Positions 22,801-29,981 of a DNA stretch of 64,000 nt are shown piece after piece (positions within the stretch are counted from its first letter, which is position 1; each line of letters opens with the position of its first letter). Both the position numbers and the translations under genes were made by a program. The DNA is from Agapetus fuscipes. Its lineage: Eukaryota; Arthropoda; Insecta; Trichoptera; Glossosomatidae. The notes beneath the pieces were generated by a model, which saw only the letters and a program-made list of their open reading frames with translations, was not told the DNA's origin and made no database searches. The stretch is taken from positions 13,454,001 to 13,518,000 of the forward strand of contig OX637334.1 of the NCBI GenBank assembly GCA_951799405.1, given 5' to 3'.

Positions 22801-25800
22801 TAATTTTTAAATATTTATTAGAGAACGCAAAATAGATCGATGAATTGCATTCCTTTCAAATTTATTAAAAAAAAGGGACAAAGAAAAAAAAAAAAAACAA
22901 AAAAAACATTTCATCTCCAGGCCCGAACCCGGGTCCTTCTGCATCAAAGACATGGACGCTGCCGCTAGCCCACGCCAGCCTTGCGGGGTGGTGAGAAAAT
23001 TGTCTTACATATTCTTACTTACTTACTGTTATGAATTGAGTTAATGTTTAGCGCCTCTATGTTCTAATTTATGTACATAGTTTTATATGTACAAAATATT
23101 TGTTTAAAAATAGGATAGCGCCTCTATATAATTACAGTTTCTATACATAAAATATGAGGTTTGTATTGTTTAAATAGATTTTATTTTCACACACTGCCGA
23201 GCAGCCGGTTTAGCGTAATCGGCTAAACCACCGGGTCTCTCGGCGACTCCGCCCGGGAGACGCGGGTTCGATCCTCGCGGCGAGACATTTTGAAAATTGA
23301 AAATTTGAAAGTCCAATCGATAGACGACGATGAAGGACAATATAATAAAGGATATTATTATTATTGAAACCTTCCAGATGTTCTGTTCATACTTTTAATT
23401 AAAATATACATAACATAGTTGTTTTTAAAAAAAATGCATTTCTGTAAACTAATAGACTCACCACAAATTTAAAGATCGTTTTTTTCTCGGCGGTTAAACG
23501 TCTTTCTTCTATGTGACAATGGTCCAAAGCAACCAAGATAAACAAAATGTTTGCCTTTTCCCTAACCCGGCCGTGCGACTTACAATTTTGTTGTCAAAAG
23601 AAAATGTTCCGTGTGCATTACCTAAAACTTTCACTTATTGAAATAATGGATAGAGCGCATTTTAAATGTGGGGAAAAAATGTGATTTCACTTGGCCGGGA
23701 TAAAGACAGGACAGGGAGTCAAAAATTCAACATAAATTAAACACTTTTATGGTGATAGTTGAAAAAGACACTTAAAAGTGCATCATATTGTATGAAGCAT
23801 TTTCCCCAACTGCATACGTTTCACAGTGCGGTTACATTGAAAAATATTCCTGATTGTTTGGAGTACATTTATTTCTTCACTTTGCTCAAGAGAGTATAGT
23901 GAATTTTATAGATTAGTTCGTAATTGTATAATTATAAAATTTTATTTATTGTTTATATTCTTTTCTTGTTTAGGTCGATATGCATCTGACCAACTATAAA
24001 TAGAAAATGATTCACTCTGCCAATATCACCCCTGTTTCAGGGAAGGTCAGCAAAGAGTTGCAGGGTGTATGTTCATTTGAGATTTGGGTTTTTATGTTGT
24101 AGGTTCACATGCGGTATGTGCAAGCGCGAACTTGTACGTGTCTGCTTGTAAAAAAACACGGGAAGCAGAAAAAAGTATAATTAACCATTCACAGCCACAC
24201 AGACCAGATGCTTCCAAATAATATTATTTTTAAATACCCTATTTACTTTTTTAGACTTAGCTTTACATTGTTGAATAATTTTGATTTGTGATCTGGGAAG
24301 ATAACAACTTTTTATAAAAAAACGTTTGAAAAAACTAAGATTTTTCTTGATAAAGTCCACATTTAAGTACGTATTTTATTCAAATTCATCGTCAGAAAAT
24401 TTATTAAAAACAAACCTGTAATAAATTCACGATAATTTTGAAAATATTCACGCTACATAAAAACAGAACCGGCAACAAACAGTACGTTTACACGTCAACT
24501 GACAACGGAATGGAAGTGAGTCACCGAGATTTCAGTTAGTCTAATATTATTTTCAATCAACAAAGATTGTTTTCTTAAAAATGCTTAAGGACTAAATTGT
24601 GAGGATTCATTGTGTCCAACGCAAGTCGACACAATTTTATAATATTAGGGCACTGCACCAAACCACCGTTTTACGTCTTTGTCTAGCTTGATGGAGCGTA
24701 ATGTTTTATCTGCTTTCTCGCTCTATGGCACGGATTTGAAGCGACCACATAAAATGTATGAAATTTTTTGAAATCCTCGGTTCACTTTGGATTTTGCACG
24801 ATGAGTAGTGTGATGTAGAAATTTGCAGCGCGCCCTTTCGGGAGCCTTCCACAATCGTTACCACTTTTGAGGTTAGGATTTGAGGTTAAGTCGCGTGTTT
24901 TTTCCAAATGCCCGGCTAGAAAAAAAGGGTCCTCAGGGTTGTGTCCGTAGCCCAACACCGTGCTCGCTTTCCACCGATGCTATAGAGCAGTGTTTTTCAA
25001 CCTTTTTCATGACACAACCCCCCTAGTATCAAAAAATATTTCGCGACCCCCCAGCCCTTTTTTTAATATATTTAATTTCATATAATTTTTTTAAATCTTA
25101 TAGACATTTTATTTAAGTCTCACAAATTATATGTTGTATAAAAAAATTGAAGTTTTCTCGACCTCTCGCAACCCCTCTACAGAGGCTCCGCGACCCCCAG
25201 GGGGTCGCGACCCACAGGTTGAAAAACGCTGCTATAGAGGTTCAAAATATAGGTTTTGGTAGGTAAAAACAATATAAAGGAAGGAGGTGGTTTATTTTAC
25301 ATTAAAAGAGACAATTGAGATTATCCACCACGCTAAGCTTCGAGATTGGGCTAGCAAAACTAATTTGGGAAATAGTATTAAGTGTGAGGGGTACGCTCAC
25401 TGTTTCGGAAGGAGTCCTGGACTGATTCTTGGAGGCTTGTCGAGTAGAGGCTCGGAGCGCCGGCCTGCAGAAAAAACGGCAAGGCGTCTCTTTTGGCGGG
25501 ACGAAGGCAGGTGCTCCGCCCTCCTGAGGAATTTCGGCACGGGGCTCAGACCTGCAGAAAGCCAGCGACAAGGCGTGCGCTCTCGGCTGGACGAGGGCAG
25601 GGGCTCCGCCCTCCTAAGAAATTTCGGGCACGGGGCTCCGGTTATCGAGCAGAGCACAGCAAGCAGCCAGGCGGGCGCTTTTGGCGGGTCGAGGACAGGT
25701 GCTCCGCCCTCCAGAGGAATCCGCCACGAGGGACTCAGGCGTGGCCAAGGGCTGGTGGCGTAGGAGATAATGGCGACGCAGGCCTCCAGAGATGTATTTT

Positions 25801-28800
25801 ATGGCTACGCCTGGTCCGTGCTGTTCGTCCAGGCTTTGAACAGAGAGTGTCCCCCAGCGTCAGTGTCAGTGGGCTTTTATCAACTGCCACCGGACCTGAC
25901 GCGAAGCTTCTCCAGGTCTTTCCCACTCTGTCGCTCTCTCAAATGTCGTTTTTAGCATTTTTCTTCTTTTAATTTAGATCCGGTTCCTTTCTATGGCCAA
26001 AGATGCAATTAATTTTTTTTTGCATTTTGTAAATGACAGTTCATAGTGAAGATGTCTTCTTCCTCTTTATAACAGGTAGCTATCTGAAATTCTAGCTACC
26101 TGACAGTAGGTTTACCTAAATCGGTGTTTTTCAACCTTTTTCATGACACGACCCCCCTACTATCAAAAAAGAATTTGCAACCCCCCAACCCTTTTTTCTA
26201 TGTATGTTAAAAATATATACAAAATACTTACAAAAATTTTAGGCGTTTGCGTTATTTGCAATCTGATATAAACATATTGTGTCATTACATCTCACTGCAA
26301 GAGATATCGGATAACACAGGGAAAAGATGGATCCTTAATCCGTTATTAAATGCAGCTATAAACGAGGCAAATTTAGCAACTAAGCTCAAAAATAATCTGC
26401 TGGAACTATCTGCCGATGGGATGTTACACTTGGAATTCAAGTCTGAAAACTTGGATACGTTTTGGTCAAAAAGAAAAACAGAATACCCGGAATTAACAAC
26501 CGAGGCTTTGAAGTGTTTGATTCCATTTTCTACCTCGTACTTGTGTGAGTTGGCATTTTCATCAATGGCGCGAATAAAATGTAAACTTAGAAATTGCTTA
26601 CATTTGGAAAACGATTTAATACTTAATGTGGCAAAAACGGATCCACGATGGGAGAAATTAATTGCAGAAACTCAAGCGCAACCTTCACATTAAAATGAAC
26701 GAAGATAAGCAAGCACAGATGTAATCATTTTCTATTTAAACAAATTTTTAATATTTATTTCCTTTGTAATAAAATGTTTTGAACTAGCATTTTCTGACAT
26801 GTGGGTATCGCCGTCGAAATTTGTACCTTTTGTCTTGTGCGTGTGTCGCCTAATGATTTTCAGTGTTGCGACCCCTTCGGGGATAACGCGGTAAGAAGTT
26901 ACGCTATATGTGTAGCTTAGTTGCGTTTTTTTTATTTTAAGTAAGTATAATTTTTTAACCAATATTAATATGCCTTAATCTCACAAATGTGACATAGCGC
27001 GGTAACGGTTACGGTGGCGTTCGTCAATAAAAAACACGCCCGACATGATCCTAAAATTGATTTATTTGAAAACTAATAATACCAGCGACTATAAAAACAC
27101 ACAATCTTAAGCAGCACTAATGTCTCTAAGTAGACAATACACAATTGACAACAGATTCCGATATTTACCCTAATAATTCCAAGCTAAATACCACTCAAAA
27201 CAATCATGACAAGTTTACGGCTGAGACGTAGACCCTCTCAGAAGAAAATGAAGGTAGCGAATCAGTTTTTTAGTGTTTTCCATACTGCATCAAAGAGTTA
27301 CCATACGCGAAAAAATACTTAGGGATGCAAGATTTTTGTCAGGTTCAATGAAAATGGTAACACACTAAAAGAAAAAATTTGGAACCAAAAATGGAGACAA
27401 CCATTAGCAACTAATATTTCGTGTATAAATAAATAAATATTATTGTGGCTAGTACAGAAAACAAAAGGTACGTTACTAAGGTATATGAAAAAATACTCAA
27501 CTTTATAATAATTAGACTATTTTTTATCGTATCTAGCCATCAAAGGGTCAAAACGGATTGCGGACATGTAAAATTTGTCTGAGAATGGAAAAAAGGCGAT
27601 TTTGTTTTATTTTTTAATTACATCGCCACTTCATGCTTTTTGCAGTTTTTTTTTGTATTTCGATACGCTTTTCAAATACTTTACTCTAATAAATCTAGAA
27701 TTCAGTAGACATCACCAGTTTTTATGAAAAAACTAAAAATCATTAGGCGACACACGCACAAGACAAAAGGTACAAATTTCGACGGCGATAGTAAATCGTA
27801 AAATCCATACTGTTGAAATGGACTTTCTAAGAAGTATGATTGGGAAAAAACGGAGTGGCAGAGTGAGGAATGATTTTGTAAGAGAAGAATGTGGTGCAAG
27901 AGAAAGTGTGAAAGTGAAGATTAAAAGAAGTTTGTTAAGATGGTTTGGGCATATGGAGAGAATGAATGAGGAAAGACTGACGAAGAAAGTATATGTTGGT
28001 TTCTACCATGATGGATGTCGTGGTAGAGGAAGACCGAGAAAGGTATGGATGGACCAAATATCCGAAATTGCGAATGAATGGAATATCCAGAGTCATAATA
28101 AAAGAAGAGCCTGTATGAAGAAAATTATGACTCTGGAGGAAATGAAAGAAGTATGTAAGGACAGAAAGAAATGGCGGTTGATCTGTAATGTTGGCGGCTA
28201 GGGTTTATTAAATTGGAATTTGTTTTTATTTGTAAATGGATATTTTGTATTTGGATATTATTATTTAGTGATGTATAAAATGTAATTTGTCGTGTGTGTG
28301 TGTTCCTTGACTTATAGGTTGGTATGCGGCTGACCACCCATGCTGTAAAAATGGTTCACTTTGCCAATGTCACCCCTGTCTCAGGGAAGGACGGCAAGAG
28401 TTGCAGGGTGTATGTCCATTTGAGATTTGGTTTTTATGTTGTAGGTTCACATGAGGCATGTGCAAGCGCGAACTTGTACGTGTCTGGTTGTGAGAATGCA
28501 TGTAATGTGAATCTCCAATGTAACATATCTTTGCAACTTAGATTAGATTAGATTAGATTAGATACCCATGTATGATTGATTATAGGGAAATTTTGTTTTA
28601 AATATAATAATTTTAACTCTTATCGACTTTTTATTTAAGTCTCACAAATTATATGTTTTATAAAAAAACTGAAGTTTTCTCGACCTCTCGCGACCCCCCT
28701 ACAGAGGCTCCGCGACCCCCCAGGGGGTCGCGACCCACAGGTTGAAAAACGCTGACCTAAACTATAATATCATGTGTTATGTACAGCACCTTTGTGCTTC

Positions 28801-29981
28801 ATTACCTAGCTAGACGATCACACACACATTTGGCCAAATCTACGAAACCGAGGAGGCAACGAGGGAACTTTCAGCTTCCAGGATCTTTGATCCTTCATCA
28901 AGGAATTGCACCAACAACAAGGAGTTCACCATCTACCAGGAATCTTCAACAATCTTTCTGAGAGGGAAGATCGCATCATTTGGATGTCATGGATGCAGGA
29001 GCAGCCTTTGGCTCGCCTGTACCATAATTCTTGATCCTACCCGGATTTCCCATTTCTTCATCATTTTCACAAGATAAATTTTGTAAAAAATTCTTACAAT
29101 ACCTATTTTTTAAGGGAGATGACTCCTCTTTAAGACTTCTGTTTCATGGCTGAGTTGCTTGGTAAATGGTGCATTTCAGTGAGTTACAGTTCCATCAGGT
29201 GTTTTTAACACTACTTCTCGCTTACCTTAGTGTCACAGCAGCCGGGGAAAACATGTCTGCTAGGTATGACACAGCCATCCCATTAAAGGCTTTAAATATC
29301 ATCAAACACACACGTAGACCACCCGCTTACAAACAAGCCAATGCAACTCTTTGAACAGTGGAGTGATGTGAGAGAGTTTTGTACATCAAGAGGATCAGTC
29401 TAGCGGTCACATTAAAAACAGACTGTAAGCTATTCATTTGCTTTTTTCGCTGACCAATATAATCACTGCTGTACCTGCAGCTGATCCAGCACCTGCGCCT
29501 TTCCCTGGTTGGGGGCTATGGCCCCCGTACACTCCAGCAGCCTGTCTGCCAGGGTGCTCTTCCCATGGTCCACGTGAGCCACGATGCTGAAGTTCCTGAT
29601 CCTCGCCACGGCAATTTCATCAGCATCCTCTTCTGATGATGACTCTTTGTTAGTTATGCTACCAGTAGTAGAGTACCTAGAATGCACGGAATGTATCTTA
29701 AGATTTCATTTGAACACAACTCAAGCCTCAGCCTTCAGTGACTCAATACAGTTCAAGTTAATTTTACATATGATTCTTCTTTTTTTTCTTATGCCTCTTG
29801 AGAGAAGATTGGCGATCGTCATAGTATTTTACACATTTGATACTGTGGCTTGAAAGAGGAAACTTGTGCTTCTACCAAACCACTGAGTCAGGTTCTTCAG
29901 CCAAGATTTTCCCTTCAACCTGGAGCTTGTCTTTCCACAATATTCCCTGCATGATGAGACGTAGGAGTGAATATTTCTCAT
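4760..29981 (-). CDS. GUF1: translation factor GUF1 (LepA/EF4-like GTPase, mitochondrial), 3' end outside window
   Basis: GUF1 is the eukaryotic LepA/EF4, a translational GTPase of the mitochondrial ribosome. Coding exons on the minus strand are 29833-29981, 29475-29676, 10305-10427, 8923-9653, 8692-8823, 8032-8147, 5535-5668 and 4760-4858. They have GT/AG borders, compatible phases and no stop, giving 562 codons. Visible motifs are a basic, serine-rich N-terminus like a mitochondrial presequence, G1 AHVDHGKST, switch I ERERGIT, G3 DTPGH, G4 NKID and G5 SAK. Later come the LepA-typical [10 protein letters not shown] and [15 protein letters not shown]. Family members are about 650 residues, so roughly 100 C-terminal residues (LepA C-terminal domain) lie left of base 1. 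Intron 2 is 19,047 bp and full of mobile elements. The start at 29981 follows a good 3' splice site and gives MRNIHS; an in-frame ATG at 30047 is the alternative. Confidence 0.95.
5068..5482. mobile_element. TIR MITE in GUF1 intron 7
   Basis: Inverted ends GGGCTGGAAGTCTTATCATC (5068) and GATGAGACTTCCAGCCC (ending 5482) extend about 35 bp with few mismatches. A related end occurs at about 35700-35745. The flanks give no clear target duplication. Confidence 0.65.
5535..5668 (-). CDS. GUF1: GUF1 exon 7
   Basis: Encodes [19 protein letters not shown] and then [20 protein letters not shown], matching the LepA YLG...LC..RRG region. The acceptor is CATTGTAG and the donor GTAAAA. Confidence 0.93.
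5842..5889 (-). ncRNA. hammerhead-ribozyme-like motif, left arm
   Basis: The minus strand shows the core CTGAAGA, a 6-bp stem II GCCCAT/ATGGGC with a 7-nt loop, then GAAAC and GTC. Outer strands CTTC-A-CG and CGGAAG can form stem I with one bulged A. Stem III would be minimal. One extra A sits between the core and stem II. Activity is inference. Confidence 0.5.
6305..6352 (+). ncRNA. hammerhead-ribozyme-like motif, right arm, core altered
   Basis: Same fold as the left-arm copy, but the core reads CTGAAAA, losing the conserved G. It is probably inactive. Confidence 0.45.
7258..7547 (-). repeat. SINE family C (minus strand)
   Basis: On the minus strand, a tRNA-like head near 7547 (B box GATTTGAATCCC), then GCACGAAAAA, ACCGGTCACC and the 3' end GCGCTCACCAAATAAATCA. 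It is inserted in the mariner remnant. Confidence 0.75.
7592..7696 (+). repeat. partial RTE-A1 3' UTR copy
   Basis: CCTTGACTTATAGTTGGTA through GGTTGGCAAAAGTTGCAGAG. The tail half is missing, and mariner coding sequence resumes directly. Confidence 0.75.
8032..8147 (-). CDS. GUF1: GUF1 exon 6
   Basis: Encodes [19 protein letters not shown] and then YYEPFVIG, equivalent to the LepA stretch that ends in the EP motif before domain V. The acceptor is TTTTCCAG and the donor GTCAGT. The end of a broken mariner element lies about 30 bp downstream. Confidence 0.93.
8211..8240. repeat. (TTTC)n microsatellite in GUF1 intron 5
   Basis: TTTC units with a few interruptions. The rest of intron 5 (8148-8691) is AT-rich with no recognisable feature. 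Confidence 0.8.
8692..8823 (-). CDS. GUF1: GUF1 exon 5
   Basis: Encodes [19 protein letters not shown] and then [13 protein letters not shown], the most characteristic LepA signature. The acceptor is TGTTGCAG and the donor GTAATA. The open frame in another phase here is a shadow. Confidence 0.95.
8923..9653 (-). CDS. GUF1: GUF1 exon 4 (G4, G5, domain II and III)
   Basis: The longest exon. After [20 protein letters not shown] it shows G4 NKIDLPRA, G5 VSAKKGWG, domain II ([12 protein letters not shown]) and the start of domain III ([17 protein letters not shown]). The donor GTCACT follows AAG and the last two bases pair with T of exon 5 to make Ser. Confidence 0.97.
9654..10304 (-). other. GUF1 intron 3, no feature seen
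   Basis: AT-rich intronic sequence; I recognise no gene or repeat in it. Confidence 0.6.
10305..10427 (-). CDS. GUF1: GUF1 exon 3 (switch I and G3)
   Basis: It encodes [15 protein letters not shown], then [16 protein letters not shown], in 41 codons. The acceptor is TTCACTCAG and the donor GTAAAA. It is separated from exon 2 by the 19-kb intron. Confidence 0.95.
10690..10925 (+). repeat. partial SINE family B copy
   Basis: GCAACTAAGCTAAACATTTA, then TTTTTACAGGTAAGGGGGCC, shared with copies at 31450 and 59255. An (AAT)n run at 10485-10500 may be the tail of another insertion. Confidence 0.65.
10905..12187 (-). pseudogene. RTE-like LINE A1, 3' half
   Basis: Minus strand, from 12187: [32 protein letters not shown], the catalytic [17 protein letters not shown], then [45 protein letters not shown], and the 3' UTR with the conserved block at 10910-11030. 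It has stops (one replaces Gln just before GCVTSP) and a frameshift near 11300. It is 5'-truncated, with no endonuclease. It is the longest A1 coding copy here and defines that subfamily. Confidence 0.88.
12188..12428 (-). repeat. RTE-A1 3' UTR copy with (GATTA)n tail
   Basis: A full-length 3' block ending in the tail read on the plus strand as CTCTAATCTAATCTAAGC at 12181-12198. It abuts the 5' truncation point of the RTE fragment to its left. Confidence 0.85.
12914..13042 (+). pseudogene. Helitron protein N-terminus
   Basis: The ORF starts [20 protein letters not shown] and ends at a stop after ARER-type basic residues. More coding ([20 protein letters not shown]) follows in another frame to about 13145, where the RTE insertion begins. 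The basic N-terminus is usual in arthropod Helitron proteins. Confidence 0.7.
13150..13905 (-). mobile_element. RTE-A1 insertion in Helitron 2
   Basis: The (GATTA)n tail is at 13150-13171 on the left, the conserved 3' block at 13172-13405, the 3' UTR and the end of the RT ORF to 13905. It is 5'-truncated. The equivalent insertion is present in Helitron 1. Confidence 0.85.
13932..14405 (-). repeat. dimeric SINE family C in Helitron 2
   Basis: On the minus strand it starts with the tRNA-like head at 14405 and ends in poly-A (plus-strand T run, 13932-13943). It matches 2800-3274 over both subunits and has the same neighbours. Confidence 0.8.
14876..15604 (-). pseudogene. J1 reverse transcriptase, C-terminal part
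   Basis: Thumb region and beyond: [53 protein letters not shown]. No RNase H is seen. It continues the 15620-16174 frame after a frameshift. Confidence 0.85.
15620..16174 (-). pseudogene. J1 reverse transcriptase, N-terminal part
   Basis: RT palm motifs are seen in order: [17 protein letters not shown], motif [15 protein letters not shown], motif [19 protein letters not shown], motif [15 protein letters not shown]. The frame stops at 15620 within a T-rich tract, and homology resumes at 15604 in a shifted frame. Confidence 0.88.
16403..16737 (+). pseudogene. J2 apurinic-like endonuclease, N-terminal part
   Basis: The frame includes [33 protein letters not shown] and [13 protein letters not shown], typical of the EEP endonuclease of Jockey/CR1-type LINEs. 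After a frameshift near 16690, [14 protein letters not shown] continues the domain. It is 5'-truncated. Confidence 0.8.
16803..18521 (+). CDS. J2 LINE reverse transcriptase (572-codon open frame)
   Basis: The frame starts within the endonuclease end ([29 protein letters not shown]). It continues through a linker into [22 protein letters not shown], motif [17 protein letters not shown], motif [21 protein letters not shown], motif [11 protein letters not shown]. It ends by frameshift near 18490, and the protein resumes in the next frame ([14 protein letters not shown]). The catalytic aspartates are intact, but the element is not, because endonuclease and thumb are shifted. The clade is inferred as Jockey/CR1-like. 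Confidence 0.88.
   Translation: MLLNHCSYLNFFQHNLIKNKNNRTLDLVLSTVEDLNVHESLEVLVPVDSYHPPLHISFPSCAEPYLPFHYDTPNFYKADYVSMNLFFSQTDWSFLERCSGNIDAVINKFYVILNEAIHKYVPSSTRQDYASRYPSWFSSDLINLIRNKKNAHLNYKSSNSPDDYINFRNIRRDCKSLSKLCFKNYISNIELSINCNIKKFWSFTNSLRKNTHTIPHIVYYNKQSAYNPQDITNLFASFFKSVYVEDPDRSPFEFSSYINLQLSTIVFGVSDVTTQLDLLKPIINPGPDNVPAIMLQHCASSLVLPLCHIFNASISSGYVPSIWKQAYISPIFKSGNKCDVSNYRPISVLSAIPKLLEKLILSKIGLLITRSLSSQQHGFIPNRSTLSNLMIYENYISKALSKRQQVDVIYTDFSKAFDKVCHRILFSKLHGLGMMGNLLSWIQSYLTDRSLTVKINNYKSSIFQPLSGVPQGSHLGPLLFLLFVDDIVQIFNNCEVLLFADDLKIFNTVNSDHDCLKIQDSLNHLSIWCNINKLPLNISKCKLMRFYRLANPVTFSYLINNTIGTRYSFGNY
18523..19143 (+). pseudogene. J2 reverse transcriptase thumb and C-terminus
   Basis: [40 protein letters not shown] and [13 protein letters not shown] continue the 16803-18521 protein after a frameshift, ending at a stop at 19143. 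The annotated Met lies inside the protein. Confidence 0.85.
20084..20163 (-). repeat. RTE-A1 tail fragment at a helicase deletion
   Basis: TCTAATCTAAGCTGCAACG to GTATAATTTTGCG is the last 80 bp of the RTE 3' block. It joins helicase pieces that are about 430 bp apart in Helitron 1, so insertion and deletion occurred together or the rest was lost later. Confidence 0.75.
20465..21240 (-). mobile_element. RTE-A1 insertion near the 3' end of Helitron 2
   Basis: Degenerate tail at 20465-20505, 3' block to 20735, 3' UTR, then the end of the RT ORF (minus strand 21069-20875: [23 protein letters not shown]). Truncated at about 21240. Confidence 0.85.
21462..21560 (+). repeat. interspersed repeat D
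   Basis: CTAGGGGCTACGCCCCTGG, then CTGCTACGCAGCCCAACCCC; a second copy is at 31885-32020. The class is unknown. Confidence 0.6.
21930..22145 (+). repeat. diverged RTE-A1 3' UTR copy
   Basis: GATTGGTATGAAACTGAAT through GGAATGCATGTAATATGAAT. The order of elements matches the other copies. Confidence 0.65.
22155..22440 (-). repeat. tRNA-derived SINE family E, copy 1
   Basis: On the minus strand a tRNA-like head reads GTGGGCTAGCGGTAGCG (A box) and GACCCGGGTTCGGGCC (B box, about 22350), followed by an A-rich stretch and the body to 22155. A near-identical copy lies at 22735-23010. Confidence 0.7.
22465..22705 (+). repeat. RTE-A1 3' UTR copy
   Basis: CCTTGACTTATAGGTTAGTA through the end AACATAGATAATAGATTA. 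It sits between the two family E SINE copies. Confidence 0.8.
22735..23010 (-). repeat. tRNA-derived SINE family E, copy 2
   Basis: Repeats 22155-22440 almost base for base, including CTCTCAAAAAGCTTG and the tRNA-like head. A local duplication of the whole block is likely. Confidence 0.7.
23203..23370 (+). repeat. tRNA-derived SINE family F with (ATT)n tail
   Basis: A tRNA-like head with A box TTTAGCGTAATCGG and B box GCGGGTTCGATCCTC (23208-23285), an AT-rich body and an ATTATTATTATT tail at about 23353. The acceptor arms do not form a proper stem, so it is not a tRNA gene. 23371-23964 shows nothing else I recognise. Confidence 0.7.
23965..24160 (+). repeat. RTE-A1 3' UTR copy, tail lost
   Basis: TAGGTCGATATGCATCTGAC through GTACGTGTCTGCTTGTA. 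24161-24987 shows no gene or repeat I recognise. Confidence 0.75.
24988..25231. mobile_element. hAT MITE (244 bp)
   Basis: TIRs CAGTGTTTTTCAACCTTTTT and its inverse ending AGGTTGAAAAACGCTG, with an exact 8-bp target duplication CTATAGAG (24980-24987, 25232-25239). Both ends match the hAT element at 26122-28754, so it is an internally deleted relative. Confidence 0.93.
25440..25745. repeat. GC-rich minisatellite, three degenerate units
   Basis: Units of about 89-99 bp begin at 25499, 25588 and 25687 with GGACGAGGGCAGGTGCTCCG-like sequence. Open frames here in several phases come from the base composition and are not supported as genes. Confidence 0.7.
26247..26693 (+). pseudogene. hAT transposase C-terminal (dimerisation) fragment
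   Basis: [20 protein letters not shown] and [18 protein letters not shown] match the C-terminal hAT dimerisation region of the ZBED5/SCAND3-like (Buster/Charlie) group. Only about 150 residues remain; the BED finger and catalytic core are absent, probably lost to internal deletion. The natural stop at 26693 is kept. Confidence 0.88.
26808..27788. mobile_element. TIR element nested in the hAT
   Basis: Perfect inverted ends of about 50 bp beginning TCGCCGTCGAAATTTGTACC, flanked by TA (26806-26807, 27789-27790). No coding sequence is recognised. A family B SINE piece lies at 26869-26935. Confidence 0.8.
26869..26935 (-). repeat. SINE family B fragment
   Basis: Plus strand GCGACCCCTTCGGGGATAAC then TGTGTAGCTTAGTTGCG, the inverse of 59265-59315. 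Confidence 0.75.
27806..28565 (+). mobile_element. RTE-A1 fragment with complete 3' end
   Basis: 5'-truncated at 27806. It contains the end of the RT ORF, the 3' UTR, the conserved 3' block (28305-28540) and the tail TTAGATTAGATTAGATTAGA at 28540-28565. It is the clearest proof that the 250-bp repeat is the RTE 3' end. Confidence 0.9.
27818..28201 (+). pseudogene. RTE-A1 C-terminal ORF fragment
   Basis: [60 protein letters not shown] and the end [10 protein letters not shown] stop. This is the C-terminal tail after the RT domain in this LINE group. The open frame is intact but is only the end of the protein. Confidence 0.88.
29210..29370 (-). pseudogene. LINE C-terminal fragment
   Basis: Minus strand frames read [26 protein letters not shown], resembling the C-terminal LHWLPV...AYLSDLL region of many animal LINEs. 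It is a short fragment in GUF1 intron 2. 28763-29209 and 29371-29474 show nothing else recognised. Confidence 0.5.
29475..29676 (-). CDS. GUF1: GUF1 exon 2 (G1 motif)
   Basis: The acceptor TTCTAG precedes GTACTCTAC. It encodes an acidic linker, then [20 protein letters not shown], the P-loop of a translational GTPase, and ends ...KAQVLDQLQ at the donor GTACAG. It is phase 0 at its 3' side. Confidence 0.95.
29833..29981 (-). CDS. GUF1: GUF1 exon 1 (presequence)
   Basis: It encodes [11 protein letters not shown] and on to QATVSN, rich in Arg, Lys and Ser with one acidic residue, as expected of a mitochondrial targeting segment. The donor GTAAAA follows AATGT; the two leftover bases join the G of exon 2 to make a Val codon. 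A TTTATTTCAG just upstream (about 29987-29996) suggests a 5' UTR intron. First-exon choice is inference. Confidence 0.7.

Larger units (their letters stand above)
26122..28754 (+). mobile_element. hAT transposon with nested insertions
   Basis: Ends CGGTGTTTTTCAACCTTTTT and AGGTTGAAAAACGCTG, flanked by ACCTAAAT (26114-26121) and ACCTAAAC (28755-28762), an 8-bp duplication with one change. It contains a transposase C-terminus, a TIR element (26808-27788) and an RTE fragment (27806-28565). Confidence 0.9.

Noticed and set aside
23208..23285. tRNA gene on the plus strand
   Set aside because: Internal promoter boxes are present but there is no complete cloverleaf, and the sequence continues into a SINE body with an (ATT)n tail.
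21000..24500. CRISPR-like or other direct-repeat array
   Set aside because: Repeats are dispersed SINE and LINE tails of 200-300 bp with no regular spacers; the genome is eukaryotic.
25287..25972. Overlapping long ORFs on both strands (up to 159 codons)
   Set aside because: Produced by a GC-rich tandem repeat poor in stops; translations are low-complexity and differ by frame.
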